From Rugalucina vietnamica (taxonomy: Eukaryota; Mollusca; Bivalvia; Lucinida; Lucinidae), in contig OZ024879.1 of the NCBI GenBank assembly GCA_964017185.1, positions 22,633,456 through 22,697,455 of the forward strand: a stretch of DNA of 64,000 nucleotides, read 5' to 3'. A model generated the notes under the pieces. The model worked only from the letters and a program-made list of their open reading frames with translations. It was not told the origin of the DNA and made no database searches. The translations under genes were made by a program, and so were the position numbers. Below are positions 33,912 through 44,769 of this stretch, piece by piece (position 1 is the first letter of the stretch; each line of letters starts with the position of its first letter).

Positions 33912-35171
33912 TTTTTCTTCTTTTTACTTCATAATAGAAACAACTTAGGAAGATGGTTGGTTATTCATCTTTTGACTTTGTGACACTGACTTGTGTGTCA
34001 TGACGGAAAGGCTCTGTTGACCTACTTTCCACGGTTCAGTGATTTTGCCTTATATCTTGACTCTCAATTTGTATATTTTCTTACTTCTTTTAGATTATGA
34101 GCTAATACGACCAGCCTTTGACCCCAATATACTTATAGGTCACTGTGACCTAATTTCACGGTTCAGTGATTTTGCCTTATATATTGACACTCAATTAGTA
34201 TATTTTCATACTTTTTTCAGATTATGAGTGAGTATGACCAGACCTTTGACCCCAATATACTTATAGGTCACTGTGACCTAATTTCACGGTTCAGTGATTT
34301 TGCCTTATATCTGGGCACTCAAGTAGTTTATGAACAAACTTCTTTCAAAGTATGTTTGCATATGATGAGACCTTTGACCCTGAAGTTGTCCTAGGTCTTT
34401 ATGACCTAATTTCACGGTTCAGTGATTTTGCCTTATATCTCGGCACTCAAATGGTATATGAACATACTGTTTTTATGATATGTTTACATATGACAAGATC
34501 TTTGACCCTGAAGTATTTCTAGGTCACTGTGACCTAATTTCATGGTTCAGTGATTTTCCCTTATATCTGGGCACTCAATTGGTATATGAACATATTTCTT
34601 TAAAGATATGTTTGCGTATGACAAGACCATTGACCATAAAGTATTCCTGGGTAACTGTGACCTAATTTCATGGTTCAGTGATTTTGCCTCATATCTCAAC
34701 ACTCAGTTTGCATTTTTTGATACCTCTTTCTGATTATGAATGAGTATGACCAGACCTTTAATCCAAAAATACTTATAGGTCTCTATGACCTAATTTCATG
34801 GTTCAGTGATTTTGCTTTATATCTCAACACTGAATGGGTATATGATCATATTTGTTTCACATTTTGAGTAAGTATGACTAGACTTTTGACCCTGCAATAC
34901 TTATAGGTCAGTGTGACCTTTTTTCACGGTTCAGTGATTTTGCCTTGTATCTTGGCACTCATTTGGTATATGAACACACTTCTCTCACAATATGAGTGAG
35001 ACCTTTAAATCTTAGTTAGTTATAGTTAACTTCCATGGTTCAGTGATTTTGCCTTATTGCATCAAGGCAAAAAGATGTATGAGCACAATGCTTTGGGTTA
35101 CTCTTGGGGTTTGGCCTTAAGTTTGACAAAGGTCAGAAGCAGTCGAGCACGCTGTCCTGCGACAGCTCTTA
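33912..35171 (+). repeat. Second copy of the F2 3' half
   Basis: From TTTACTTCATAATAGAAACA to the end hairpin it repeats 32531-33911 unit by unit (about nine ~120-bp units). The locus therefore has one F2 start but two F2 ends, by tandem duplication or by recombination between nested copies. Confidence 0.8.
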
Positions 35172-35235
35172 TATTGTTACTTCCTTCATTCACTTAATTT
35201 ACTAAAAAGATTGATGAATATCTATATAATTGTAG

Positions 35236-35904
35236 GCCACCACAGCAAAAAGACAGAGAAACAGTTTGCTGCAGGTCCAGGGAGAAAGTCCAACACCCAA
35301 GGGGTAAAATCCAACCAAGTCTCATATGATGATGAATCAGATGTCGCCTACTCTGACAACAGTTTTTATTCAGAACCTCAGCAAGCACCAGCTGTGCCAG
35401 TGACCTTGACACAAACTGTTGGAAGAAAGAAAAATAAATCAACAAAAACAGCTACTCATAAACCTGCTGACGTTAAACCACGACCTAAAAGGAGTGCCGA
35501 GGCTATGAAAAGCCCTTCAAAATTTGGCATTTACGTTGATGAGATTGATGACACAGAACTGAGTGACACTGATCAGGAACAATTAAAAACTGCAACAGTT
35601 ACTGAATCTAGTTCTGAGGAGACCCCTTCTAGTTACACCGATATTGTTCCTGTCTCAGGTCCCATACCTGTTTTACAAGCTGAGAATCGTGATGAAGGTT
35701 CTGCTGAATTTCATGTGGAAATGGGAGAATTTGGGAATGTAGAAACGTTTGTAGTGAAAAATGAAGGGGGTCAAGATACTGAAGCGGGAACGGTGCTGGA
35801 TGAAGATGACCCAAGCTGGGAACCAGGAACCAAGAAGAGAAGGAAGAGTTCTGGTGCCCGGTCTGTGGGTAGTGTGGGGAATGTGGCAGGGGACCAGGCG
35901 AAAA
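35236..35904 (+). CDS. Zinc-finger locus, shared coding exon 3
   Basis: The largest shared exon (669 bases) lies between the acceptor ATAATTGTAG and the donor AAAA/GTAAGT, phase 1 on both sides. It encodes about 223 residues, mostly disordered and charged: SHHSKKTEKQFAAGPGRKSN, DDESDVAYSDNSFYSEPQQA, an acidic block (YVDEIDDTELSDTDQEQ), a Ser/Glu-rich part, and near the end a likely nuclear signal (PGTKKRRKSSGARS). No folded domain is seen. It probably acts as a flexible regulatory linker carrying the nuclear signal. Reading on past the donor gives a stop after a few codons, so an unspliced form would lack any finger. Confidence 0.8.
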
Positions 35905-36148
35905 GTAAGTACAGTTTAGCGGTGATAGGTTTGGATACCAACTTCTCAGAGTAGGCTGGAGTGTACTGGGATTCCTAAGCTTCTGTTTGTATAGAACTAT
36001 TTTGACAGCACATGCATTTGGTACTGTGCACACTTGAGACGTCTTATCTTTAAAAAAATGTCTCAAAAAGCTTGTACATACTTTTTTTGTTTTGGTAGAT
36101 TTATATTTCTCAATTTGCCGTTTTGTTGTTTGAGATTTTTTGTTTGTT

Positions 36149-36391
36149 TGAGCCATTTCATGAGAAAGTAAAAAATTTGCATAGGCGAAAACAAAGGCAC
36201 AGATCAGCTTTCTAGTAACTGTGAAGCTTATCAGTGTCTTTGTTTTCGCTACACAGATAGTACAATTCCTCTTCCGTAGTAAATCAAAAATTTCCAGTCT
36301 CTAACCATCTTGTGTGCTTGAACAACTCTGTTTGGGACAAAAACTGTTTGGAAACCAAACCATATTGTTAGCTTTCTTGTGATATGGCTCA
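36149..36391 (+). mobile_element. M1 MITE, full copy
   Basis: Ends TGAGCCATTTCATGAGAAAG and, inverted, TGAGCCATATCACAAGAAAG. The cruciform is GCGAAAACAAAGGCACAGAT with CAGTGTCTTTGTTTTCGC. An F3 element begins a few bases after it. Confidence 0.85.
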
Positions 36392-36394
36392 TCA

Positions 36395-37566
36395 TTTTTT
36401 ATGCCCCCAACTAAAAAGTTGGAAGGGCATATTGCTTTCAGCTTGTCTGTCTGTCTGTGCGTGTGTGAGTGGGTGCGTCTGTTAGTCACTTTTTTAAACT
36501 TCTGAATGTTGCATGATAGGGATTTGAAATTTCATGTGTGTATTCCTCATGAAAAAATAGTTGACCCGTATTTTTTTTCTTGTCCGAGTTATGCCCCTTT
36601 TCTGAGTTATTTCCCTTTGAAAACAAAATTTGAAAATCTTGTGTGCAAGATATCTCGAAAAGTATTTAAGCTAGAACCTTCATATTTGGTATACTGGTTG
36701 GGTCTGATGAGTAGATGACCTGATTAACTTTTGAGAACTTTCCGTCAAATTTTGACTTGATTTTTCCACTTTTCGGTGAAATTTGAAACTTTTGAACGGT
36801 GAATGCTAGGGTTTTGAAATTTCATATACAGATTCCTCATGAAAAAATAGTTGACCCATATTTTTTTCATGTCCAAGTTATGCCCCTTTTCTGAGTTATG
36901 TCCCTTTGAAAACAAAATTTGAAAATCTTGTGTGCAAGATATCTCAAAAAGTATTTGAGCTAGAGCCTTCATATTTGGTATAGTGGTTGGGGCTGAGGAG
37001 AAGATAACCTGAATAATTTTTGAGAATGTTCTGTCAAATTTTGACAAAAATACAGAATTTTGAAATTTTGATTAATTTTTGCACTTTTCGGTGAAATATG
37101 AAACTTTTGAACGGTGAATGTTAAGGTTTTGAAATTTCATATACAGATTCCTTATGAAAATATAGTTGACCCATATTTTTGTTTATGTTCAACTTATGTG
37201 CCTTTTTGGAGTTATGTCCCTTTTAAAACAAAATTTGAATATCTTGTGTGCAAGATATCTCAAAAAGTATTTAAGCTAGAGCCTTCATATTTGGTACACT
37301 GGTTGGAGCAGAGAAGAAGATCACCTGATTACATTTTGAAGACTTTACGTCAAATTTTGACAAAATTACTCCATTTTGAAATTTTTACTCCATTTCTAAT
37401 TTATCTGCAAAAAGTTTACATTCTGTTTCTGGATCAAGGTCAAAACAGAGGCTTCAGGAAATAAAATTTCACTTCATTCAAATGAAATAAATGAATCATA
37501 CAAGCTGCCAGTTTAGGGACAAGCATACAGTTGGGGGCATAGTGTTTTACAAACACGCATTTCTAG
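36395..37566 (+). mobile_element. F3 tandem-repeat element, Helitron-like
   Basis: The start ATGCCCCCAACTAAAAAGTT forms a hairpin with GGAAGGGCAT, then come CTGT/GTGTGT microsatellites and three ~305-bp units (GAAATTTCATATACAGATTC, TATGCCCCTTTTCTGAGTTA, TGTGTGCAAGATATCTC). The end is AGTTGGGGGCAT, the inverse of the start, then the hairpin GTGTTTTACAAACAC and CTAG before T. Confidence 0.8.
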
Positions 37567-38502
37567 TTTACATTAAAGTACATGAGTTGCTACATGTACA
37601 TGTAAATGATCATAAAAGTACTTCTATATATATCACAGTGCCATGCAAACAGAGCTTACCGGTAACTCTTAGTATATGTATAAATTGAGCAGTGACTTGA
37701 GAAAATGCTTTTAATTAGATTCAGATCAGCTGCAATGTAATGGAGTTCAGTCCTTCTACTGTCCTTACATCATCCTTTGGAAACCACCGTTCCCCATTTC
37801 CATTGTTCAGAGACACTGTAAGCAAGAGTAATAATTGCCATTCATTCCCAATTCAAAAGTTATTAAAAGTGCTTCTAACATTTTGAATATTGGTTCAATA
37901 ATTGATGAAAATTTCAGCCCAAAATATAATAATGATAATTGAATTGTTGGTTTTCTCTATTTTGAAATTGCAAGCAAGGTCACAACTTTTCTTGAAAAAA
38001 AAAACCAAAAAACAAAACTCTATTTTTCACTTTCTTAACTTGAATCAAACCAACAGGGAATATGTAAGATATCCTTGATTGGGGTCATATAACATCAACA
38101 ATACCCTGATTTTTTTTTTTTTAATACTAATTTCAAGATTACCTCCCCTGTACATGTTAACGTTTTAATACATGTTTTATGTCTTTTGGGATGAAAATGG
38201 AAACTGATTTTGCGGGTGGTCCTACAAGGTCTTGGGTGGAATGCAGTTTGGTGGTTTGCAGAAGCAATTGACTCCTCCGCCAGCAAGGTATAGCCACGCC
38301 CACCCCTATTTCCTTAGACAAACATTGTGTTTTTGCACCTGTATTTACCTGTAAAAAGCACGTGTTGGTTTGTTTGTCTAACCCACGTGTTGTCTAACCG
38401 TCATTGACCGTTAGCTAATGTGCAGATTTTAATGGTCAATATAAAAATGAATATTAATGATGGGTGGTTTTACTGAGGACTCAATTGTAAAGACAGTGCA
38501 TC
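37567..38502. other. Intron, no firm feature
   Basis: No MITE or finger exon is certain here. A weak exon-like stretch near 37722-37833 is discussed among rejected items. A T-run lies near 38108. Confidence 0.4.
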
Positions 38503-38776
38503 AGGAAAACATGTCCATGCAATCAATACCCCCTTAAACCCCACTTTTATATAGTAAAACTGGGGTATGCAGGGGTATACCTATTTTTCTTATTTTTGCT
38601 CCAAAGCATAGATTGTGGGTACTCGTTAGAACCGCCTCGCCGAGGCGGTTCTGACGTGTACCCACAATCTATGTTTTGAGCAAAAATAAGAAAAATATCA
38701 AAATTTTTCTGATGAAAATTTTCGATTTTTGAAACTAAAAAATCTCTGTTTATTGCATGGGCAAGTTTTCGTAATG
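38503..38776 (+). mobile_element. M2 MITE, full copy
   Basis: Ends CATCAGGAAAACATGTCCAT and, inverted, CATTACGAAAACTTGCCCAT. The centre is a long hairpin, CATAGATTGTGGGTACTCG then AGAACCGCCTCG/CGAGGCGGTTCT and back. One side carries the AACTGGGGTATGCAGGGG segment. Confidence 0.9.
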
Positions 38777-38974
38777 GTAGTTCTTAAATCTCAAGGTCAA
38801 ACTTTTGGCCATCTGCTGTGGGTCTGTACAGTCATGCTTGTGTCGGACCTGATCCTAAATTCCAAAGATAGATTCCTCATATCCACTGCTCAATTTCGAG
38901 AAGTTGGTATTTATATTGAAACTAGATATTGGAAGGTATAAAATATATCAGAAATAACTATTACCTATTCTAAA

Positions 38975-39255
38975 CATTATGAAAACTTGTCCATGCAATA
39001 AACAGAGATTTTTTTCACTTGTAAAATTTGAAAAATTCATTCGAAATAATTGGATTTTTTTTCTTATTTTTGCTCAAAACATAGATCGTGGGTACACGTT
39101 AGAACCGCCTCGCCGAGGCGGTTCTAACGAGTACCCACGATCTATGTTTTGGAGCAAAAATAAGAAAAATATGCATACCCCTGCATACCCCAGTTTTGCT
39201 GTATAAAAGTGGGGTTCAAGTGGGTATACATTACACGGACATTTTTTCCTGATGA
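38975..39255 (-). mobile_element. M2 MITE, full copy, opposite orientation
   Basis: The same termini and hairpin as 38503-38776 but reversed, with CATACCCCTGCATACCCCAG on the right. It pairs as an inverted repeat with the copy 200 bp upstream. Confidence 0.9.
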
Positions 39256-39393
39256 GATAGAAATACCTAAAAATGAAATTTTTGCATGTTTTTGAGTTCC
39301 AGGTAACTACCATTATTAAATGTACTATTATAAATACAGTTTGTACCCTCTGTATCTAAACATCTGATGTTAAATCATGGTCAATCTTCTATA

Positions 39394-39630
39394 CATTACC
39401 AAAACTTGCCCAGAGATTTTCTGAGCTTTAAAAATTTGATATTTTTCTTATTTTTGCTCAAAACATAGATTGTGTTTACACGTTAGAACCGCCTCACCGA
39501 GTACCCACAATCTATGTTTTAGAGCAAAAATAAGAAAGATAGGTATACCCCTGCATACCCCAGTTTTGCTATGTAAAAGTGGGGTTCAAGGGGGTATACA
39601 TTACACGGACATGTTTTCATGATGAATGTC
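39394..39630 (-). mobile_element. M2 MITE with shortened hairpin
   Basis: The hairpin is partly deleted (AGAACCGCCTCACCGAGTAC) while the flanks and the right terminus (ACACGGACATGTTTTCATGATG) are kept. Confidence 0.85.
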
Positions 39631-39746
39631 TAATCATGGTCAATCTTCTATAGATGTTTAATCATGGTCAATCTTGTATAGATGCTTTTATTTTCAAGGG
39701 AACTTTTCAGTAGTTGTTTAAAAAATCTGAATGTTGGTTTGTTTTT

Positions 39747-40195
39747 GGCTTAAAATCCCAGTGAACAATTTTCAGTTATGTCATAATGAACACTTCAAGG
39801 GTATTAACTGACTTTAAACTACTACGGGGAACACCAAGTGTCTTGCTCAAGATCAATACAGAGCTGAAGTAGGTGTCAAACTCAGAACCTCTTGCTCCAG
39901 AGTCCTCGTCCAGAGGTTATAAAAGTTTTTCTATGCTCAACTCAGCTGAGCATGAAATTTAAACTGCTTATAAATACTGAAATAGCCCAAATAAGTTGAA
40001 ATAACAGGTTTAGATCACCAAAGTTTGTAATTTGTCCTGCTAATTAATGTTAAAATGCCAACAATTGATGGCATTATAACATTAATAAGCAGGATAAATT
40101 TTAGTCTCAGCTGAGCTGAGCTGAGCATGAAAACAAGTTTTATAACCTCAGGGCCCTGGTCTCCACAACTAGGCCACAGTACTGTTGTGCTCATT
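39747..40195 (-). mobile_element. SINE split by a MITE
   Basis: The minus strand reads an A-box-like GTGGCCTAGTTGTGGAGACC, then after the MITE at 39914-40147 the B-box region (GAGGTTCTGAGTTTGACACC), CTTGAGCAAGACACTTGG and a tail. The order matches other SINEs in the locus once the MITE is taken out. Confidence 0.7.
39914..40147. mobile_element. MITE with AGGTTATAAAA termini
   Basis: TIRs AGGTTATAAAAGTTTTTCTA and, inverted, AGGTTATAAAACTTGTTTTC continue into CTCAGCTGAG words. The centre has a further palindrome (CCTGCTTATTAATGTTATAA type). It is inserted in the SINE; CAG may be the target duplication. Confidence 0.8.
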
Positions 40196-40299
40196 TTGGA
40201 AGCAGCTTCAGCTTAATTTCATGGTCAGATTTTGTGTTGAAATACACCACACAAGCACAACAAAGACATGAGGGTTGACCAGTTACTTAGTTTATCGAT

Positions 40300-40467
40300 T
40301 TGTTTGTTGGCTTAATGTCCCTGTCAACAATGTTTCATTCATGTCAGGATGGTACATAGTTATTAAGCTTATTCTGTGAACCTCAAGAACACAACCCAGT
40401 GTCAGCAAGGATTGAATCCCCAACCTCTGGGTCAGATACTACCATTAGGTCACTCTGCGCCCCAACA
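40300..40467 (-). mobile_element. SINE
   Basis: The minus strand has GTGACCTAATGGTAGTATCT, GGTTGGGGATTCAATCCTT (B box) and a 3' module GTTGACAGGGACATTAAGCC followed by CAAACAAA. Confidence 0.75.
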
Positions 40468-40855
40468 CACATAGTATAGATATACACCATGACCTATTTA
40501 TAACACTATTGCTTGAAGCCAATTTCCGTGTAAGCTATCTAATCTGTGTTATAATGAGAGTAGAATGTATAGACATTATAAGAAAATAGTCTAAAATGAC
40601 CATTTGGGGTCCAACAATGATCAATGTTATATCCAAAATCATGTTATAACTAACCGTGTTGTAAAGAAGTCCAGGTGTATAAAGTTAAGGTAGATAAAGT
40701 CATGTTGAGACCAGCTGAAGGTTTGTCACCTTTCTGTATTATTGTTTCACAGTTTCTTACACTAATTCTGAGTAATTTGTCATTGTTATGTCCCAAAGAA
40801 GATATTTGAGTATAAGAGTATATACAAGTAACTGAAATGAAGCAGTATTGAGATA
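40468..40855. other. No recognised feature
   Basis: Intronic sequence without a supported gene or repeat. Confidence 0.35.
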
Positions 40856-40911
40856 GACTTTGTTTTTCGCATATGCAGATTGTTGTTGGTTTTGTCATGA
40901 TGGGGCTCATT
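40856..40911 (-). mobile_element. M1 MITE, terminal fragment
   Basis: CTTTGTTTTTCGCATATGC and TTGGTTTTGTCATGATGGGG with the end GGCTCA match the right half of M1. Confidence 0.6.
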
Positions 40912-41322
40912 TAATTATAAATCTACTTCTACCTGCACCCATTCTTCCTAATTATCAATTTATGAGTTAATAGTAAAAGCAAATAGAAATGTGCCCAAAG
41001 TACTGGTAATCTGCTTACCAGAGGCTTGCCTAGAACCAGGTTGTTTTGAGTGACTGTTCCAATATGACTTCAGCTTTTGATTATGGATGTTGTACATTAA
41101 AACAATAAAAAATACTGTCCAGATCAGCTAATCCTGATAGTATGGACTGGTAAAAAGGACTGGCCCCTGGTTAACAAGGGTGGCTTAAACACCACAACAA
41201 GCAGATTTCTTAATGAGTTCATTTTCCTTTGTGAGGCATAACAAAACCTGTCTTTGGGAGTTCTGAGGAGGTCCAAGTAGTTTAGATTTGGAACATAGAG
41301 GAATAGTGCTGTGAAAGGAAAA

Positions 41323-41559
41323 TGAGCCTATGCATGAGAAAACCAACAATTTGGGGTGTGGTTGGGGGGTGGACCTGAGGTCCTACACAAACCAAGCTGT
41401 ACAAGCACAGAAGATGGCTAGAGACATGATTTGGATTTAGAAAGTAGAAGAATGGTACAACCATGCAGCAAAAATGAAGGTGCTGATCTGCGAAGTTACT
41501 GCGAAGCTGATTTGTGCCTTTGTTTTCGCATAATGTTCGTTTGCTCATGACGCAGCTCA
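41323..41559 (-). mobile_element. M1 MITE, full copy
   Basis: Ends TGAGCCTATGCATGAGAAAA and, inverted, TGAGCTGCGTCATGAGCAAA, with AA on both sides. The cruciform is decayed in its left half. Confidence 0.8.
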
Positions 41560-41656
41560 AAAAAAGCTGCTAAGCTAGAATATCTTAAAGAATAAATTTT
41601 CCTTGTTAAAAGGAACGCTTGGCTAGTCTGTATATACCATTATTTGTCCGTGTGTT

Positions 41657-42031
41657 GTGGTTTTTCGTAGGTTTGTGGAGTTTTTCGGTAACTCGATTGA
41701 TCGCATCGGTCATGAGCACTTCCTCGCTACGGTGGATTTCAAGCTTTCGTACTTGGTCGGACCTAGGACAAAGTTCCGGGTTTTAGCATTATACGTCCAG
41801 ACGCCAGCTAAGTGTTTAACGTTAGATCCAAGTACGTCATTCTTCCCACAAGTCCTAATAAAAACCGCCGAGAGCAAGTCTGGGTTCCGTCTTCAATTGC
41901 TTTATTATACAAAAAGTGTAGCAAAACATTGCAACTGGAACCAGGCCCCTGGATGTCAAAGGGAAACCCCACAGATTGAAGGAAAAACCCCACGGATTGA
42001 GGAGAAATCCTCGTGTCGCCCCAAGCAATAA
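41657..42031 (+). CDS. Unassigned 124-codon open frame
   Basis: The frame (VGPRTKFRVLALYVQTPAKC, FFPQVLIKTAESKSGFRLQL) has a higher CG content than its surroundings and reads like protein, but the family is not recognised. A possible acceptor (TTTTTCGTAG) lies at its start. The phase does not fit exon 3 of the zinc-finger gene, so it is not placed in that transcript. It could be an exon of a different gene or a relic of a repeat. Confidence 0.25.
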   Translation: MVFRRFVEFFGNSIDRIGHEHFLATVDFKLSYLVGPRTKFRVLALYVQTPAKCLTLDPSTSFFPQVLIKTAESKSGFRLQLLYYTKSVAKHCNWNQAPGCQRETPQIEGKTPRIEEKSSCRPKQ

Positions 42032-42262
42032 CACCTCCTGCAGATTGAGATTGGTGCTCTAAAGAGGTTTTAATGTATTGGGAAGTTAAGAACATTGTAA
42101 GGTCACATTGGCAAGGCTTCTCTGGTATATATGATAATAATTTGATTTCAACCATCATTTCAACAAGCCTTCTCATATTTTACAGTGAATGATTAACTCA
42201 GTCAGACTCTATGATATCAAACTAATGGTTTATGATGATGCTTGATTGTAGTTGAGAAAGAT

Positions 42263-42586
42263 CAGGGGTTAGTAACTCGAAGGTATCGTAAGTTTCCCTT
42301 CTTACGACATACTTACAATGATCTTAAGATGATCACCTTAGAATTTACGCCCTTGCTATTGCAGCTACTCTAAACTATCATATTTTTTTCTTTTAAATGA
42401 AAGGTGCCACTTTGTTAGATGATACGATGCTAAGGTAGCTTGAGTTGATCGTAAAGTTACGATGCTGTTAAGCTATCACTGTGACTTAAGCTCCTTTTTC
42501 AGTTATTCACCATAATCCCTAAGAGATACTTAAGTTGGTCGCAAGATGATCTTAAGCTTAAGATGGCTTTGAGTTACTAACCCCAG
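42263..42586. mobile_element. MITE with GGGGTTAGTAACTC termini
   Basis: GGGGTTAGTAACTCGAAGG at 42265 and its inverse CTTTGAGTTACTAACCCC near 42584 are TIRs. The interior is rich in short palindromes of TAAGATGATC/GATCTTAAG type. Confidence 0.8.
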
Positions 42587-42924
42587 ATTCTTCAAATAAA
42601 AGTGCAGTTACGTTACATGTATGAGAGACATACTAAAATAATGCAGCATTGTCACAAGACTCAAACGAGTGTCTCAATTTAAATGATATTTAAAGCCAAG
42701 CATGCTTTGAATGTATCCAAATATAGACAATATAAAATAATTTGCTTCCTAGAAACGGTTGCTATTGGAGCCATTATTTGATGAAACTTAAGCATTGTCT
42801 GTGTTGTGGGTGGAGCTAGGAGCCGTTTTTTCCTAGAATATACCTAAATTCTTTCTTTAGTTTCTGATTATAAAACCTGACAATTTTCTAATACATGTGG
42901 AACATTGTACAGCACAGCTGTGTA

Positions 42925-43060
42925 AGACAGTACATTGACCTTGAGGTTAGCAAGCATTGAACTCCAGTTGGAATCATCAGGGGTTCCATCCTTACTAGTG
43001 CAGTGTTGTGTCCTTGAGCAAGACACATTAAAGCCCCATAATTTAAACCCAGACTCTGCC
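42925..43060 (+). mobile_element. SINE, diverged
   Basis: It shares GTGCAGTGTTGTGTCCTTGA, GCAAGACACATTAAAGCCCC with other SINEs, and a poor B box lies before it. Confidence 0.55.
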
Positions 43061-43121
43061 CCCGCTTGATTGAAACAGACAAGACAAAACAAATGATCAG
43101 ATTGAAAATTCTTGTGATGCA

Positions 43122-43215
43122 GAGTGGTGTGGTGGCATAGTGGTAGAGTGTAAATCCAGTGGCCCTGAGTTCAAACCACTACCTCTGCTTAGCTGTTTCC
43201 TTTAGTAGTCCCCTT
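43122..43215 (+). mobile_element. SINE head
   Basis: A-box GGTGGCATAGTGGTAGAGTG and B-box-like CTGAGTTCAAACCACTACC are at tRNA spacing. The 3' module is missing. It lies 117 bp upstream of the basic terminal exon. Confidence 0.65.
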
Positions 43216-43331
43216 TAGTAGTCCCCAAAGTGTGGTTAGTAACCAAGAAACATCTGCCGAATTAAATAAATCAAACAGCTGATTTAAACATTTTCTATGT
43301 CAACATCAAGAGGACCAATTGTCTGTTACAG

Positions 43332-43726
43332 TCACAAAACGTAAAGTTGCACAGTCCCCAGCTGAAAGGCAGCGCCACTTCAGAGAAAGGAGAGATGCCG
43401 ACCCTTTGAAAAGACAACAGTACTTGTTGAAGTCAAGGACAAAGTACCAACGTGACAAAGTCGTGGGCAAGAGAAAGCTGGTGAAAGACATGACAAAAGC
43501 AGAGCATAGAAAGAAAAAAGCAGAGTGGAGGCAGTGTAAACGAAGATCCATAGGGAGAGTGAAAATTAAGATGTGTGAAGGGAAAGGTTCAGAAACAGGA
43601 AAAGGTGCTGCTAATGGTGATGTTTATGACACCATAAAAAGGAATGTTGAAGGGTCAAGTGATGCTAAGACACCGAACGAGATTGTAGAAAAAAACACAT
43701 TAGTTATTAAAACTGAAGTTGAATGA
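43332..43726 (+). CDS. Zinc-finger locus, alternative terminal exon D (basic)
   Basis: It has the acceptor TGTCTGTTACAG and a phase-1 start, so exon 3's last A completes an Ile codon. Then 130 residues follow to TGA. The start is strongly basic: QSPAERQRHFRERRDADPLK, then RQQYLLKSRTKYQRDK and a Lys/Arg-rich stretch (HRKKKAEWRQCKRRS). The rest is low-complexity and acidic. The RQR..R.RRDADP.K...YL pattern is, from memory, common in uncharacterised invertebrate proteins. It may bind nucleic acid, which is inference. With exons 1-3 it gives a 436-residue protein without zinc fingers. An AATAAA overlaps the stop (43726-43731). Confidence 0.75.
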
Positions 43727-43959
43727 ATAAATGTGAGAAAATGATTTGAATTTTGTACAAAATGATTTTGAGTTGAAAGAAGGTGAAGATGGATAATATA
43801 TCCTTCTGTCACTATTTAATTCTCTTGATGAGTTTGGAGTTTGCAGTGCCACTGAGTTTATCTTCTGGGCATATTTAGATTGTATATGTATTTCAAAAAC
43901 GAAGGATCATTATTTTGAAATATCAGAGATAATCTGAGGCATTTTAGTCGCTTAACATA

Positions 43960-44196
43960 TGAGCCGCATCGTGAGAAAACCGGATTTTTGCCTAGGCGAA
44001 AACAAAGGCGCAGATCAGCTTCGCGGTAACCGCGAAGCTGATCAGCGCCTTTGTTTTCGCTACTCGGATAGTACGATTCCTCTTCTACTTAAATCCGAAA
44101 TTTCAAGCTTTTAGCTCTTTTCTGAGCTTGTACAGGCCGGTTTGTGTCGGACCTGGTCGGAAACCCCGAAGACCGGTTTTCTCGCGTCGAGGCTCA
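43960..44196 (+). mobile_element. M1 MITE, best-preserved copy
   Basis: Ends TGAGCCGCATCGTGAGAAAA and, inverted, TGAGCCTCGACGCGAGAAAA, flanked by TA on both sides. The cruciform arms are near perfect: GCGAAAACAAAGGCGCAGAT, then CAGCTTCGCGGTAACCGCGA, closing with the inverse. This is the reference copy for the family. Confidence 0.95.
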
Positions 44197-44240
44197 TATA
44201 TCACTGAATCCATATTGACAAGACTTAGCCTTGACATGAC

Positions 44241-44428
44241 TGAGCCTTCACATGAAAAAACCAAGAATTAAGTTTTCCAACCAGTCGGACACAAATGGGT
44301 CTGTACAGTCACAGAAGCAGGCTAGAGTCTTGAAATTTTGGATTTAAGTAGAAGACGATTGTACTATCCATGTGGTGAAACCAAAGGTAACTGCACAGCT
44401 GATCTGCGCCTTTGGTTTCACATATGCA
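44241..44428 (-). mobile_element. M1 MITE, truncated copy
   Basis: TGAGCCTTCACATGAAAAAA starts it, and ACTGCACAGCTGATCTGCGC with the following TTTGGTTTC ends it. It stops where the small MITE at 44431 begins. Confidence 0.75.
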
Positions 44429-44430
44429 TG

Positions 44431-44543
44431 TTCACACCGTATTAGCGGCAGTCGCGAACAACCATTTTGATTTTTTTGGCAGTCGGGAACGCAGTTTTGT
44501 ATAAAGTCACATGTTCCACGTTGCTGCTAATACAGTGTGATGT
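44431..44543. mobile_element. Small 113-bp inverted-repeat MITE
   Basis: TTCACACCGTATTAGCGGCA and, inverted, TCACACTGTATTAGCAGCAA are the ends. A related motif lies at 1096-1115. Confidence 0.65.
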
Positions 44544-44689
44544 TGTCGGTTTTCTTATGTGTCATCACAAGTGTTTTACATGTACTGATGTAGCACAGTT
44601 GCTTTTGTGGAATGGACCTGATCAACTCGACATCATTCTGGTTAATTTCTTTCATGAACAGTTGTCATGAAAATATTTCTCTCTTAACT

Positions 44690-44740
44690 TGATTGAAGAA
44701 TTGTTGACTGGGACATTAAATCTTTAATCAAACAAAAACT
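44690..44740 (+). mobile_element. SINE 3' tail fragment
   Basis: GTTGACTGGGACATTAAATC followed by a CAAACAAA-type tail is the conserved SINE 3' module without its head. Confidence 0.6.
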
Positions 44741-44769
44741 TTAGGTATAACAGAGAAATGACCCAAAAA

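Noticed and set aside
37722-37833. Possible fifth terminal exon: acceptor ATTAGATTCAG, phase-1 frame reading VQSFYCPY then IVQRHCKQE and a stop.
   Set aside because: Only a partial set of Cys/His ligands is present and no finger spacing fits. Short phase-matched frames occur by chance in this AT-rich intron.
43319-43331. Upstream residues of the basic exon's open frame (MSV before the acceptor).
   Set aside because: The acceptor AG at 43330-43331 and the phase-1 match to exon 3 place the exon start at 43332. The bases before it are intron.
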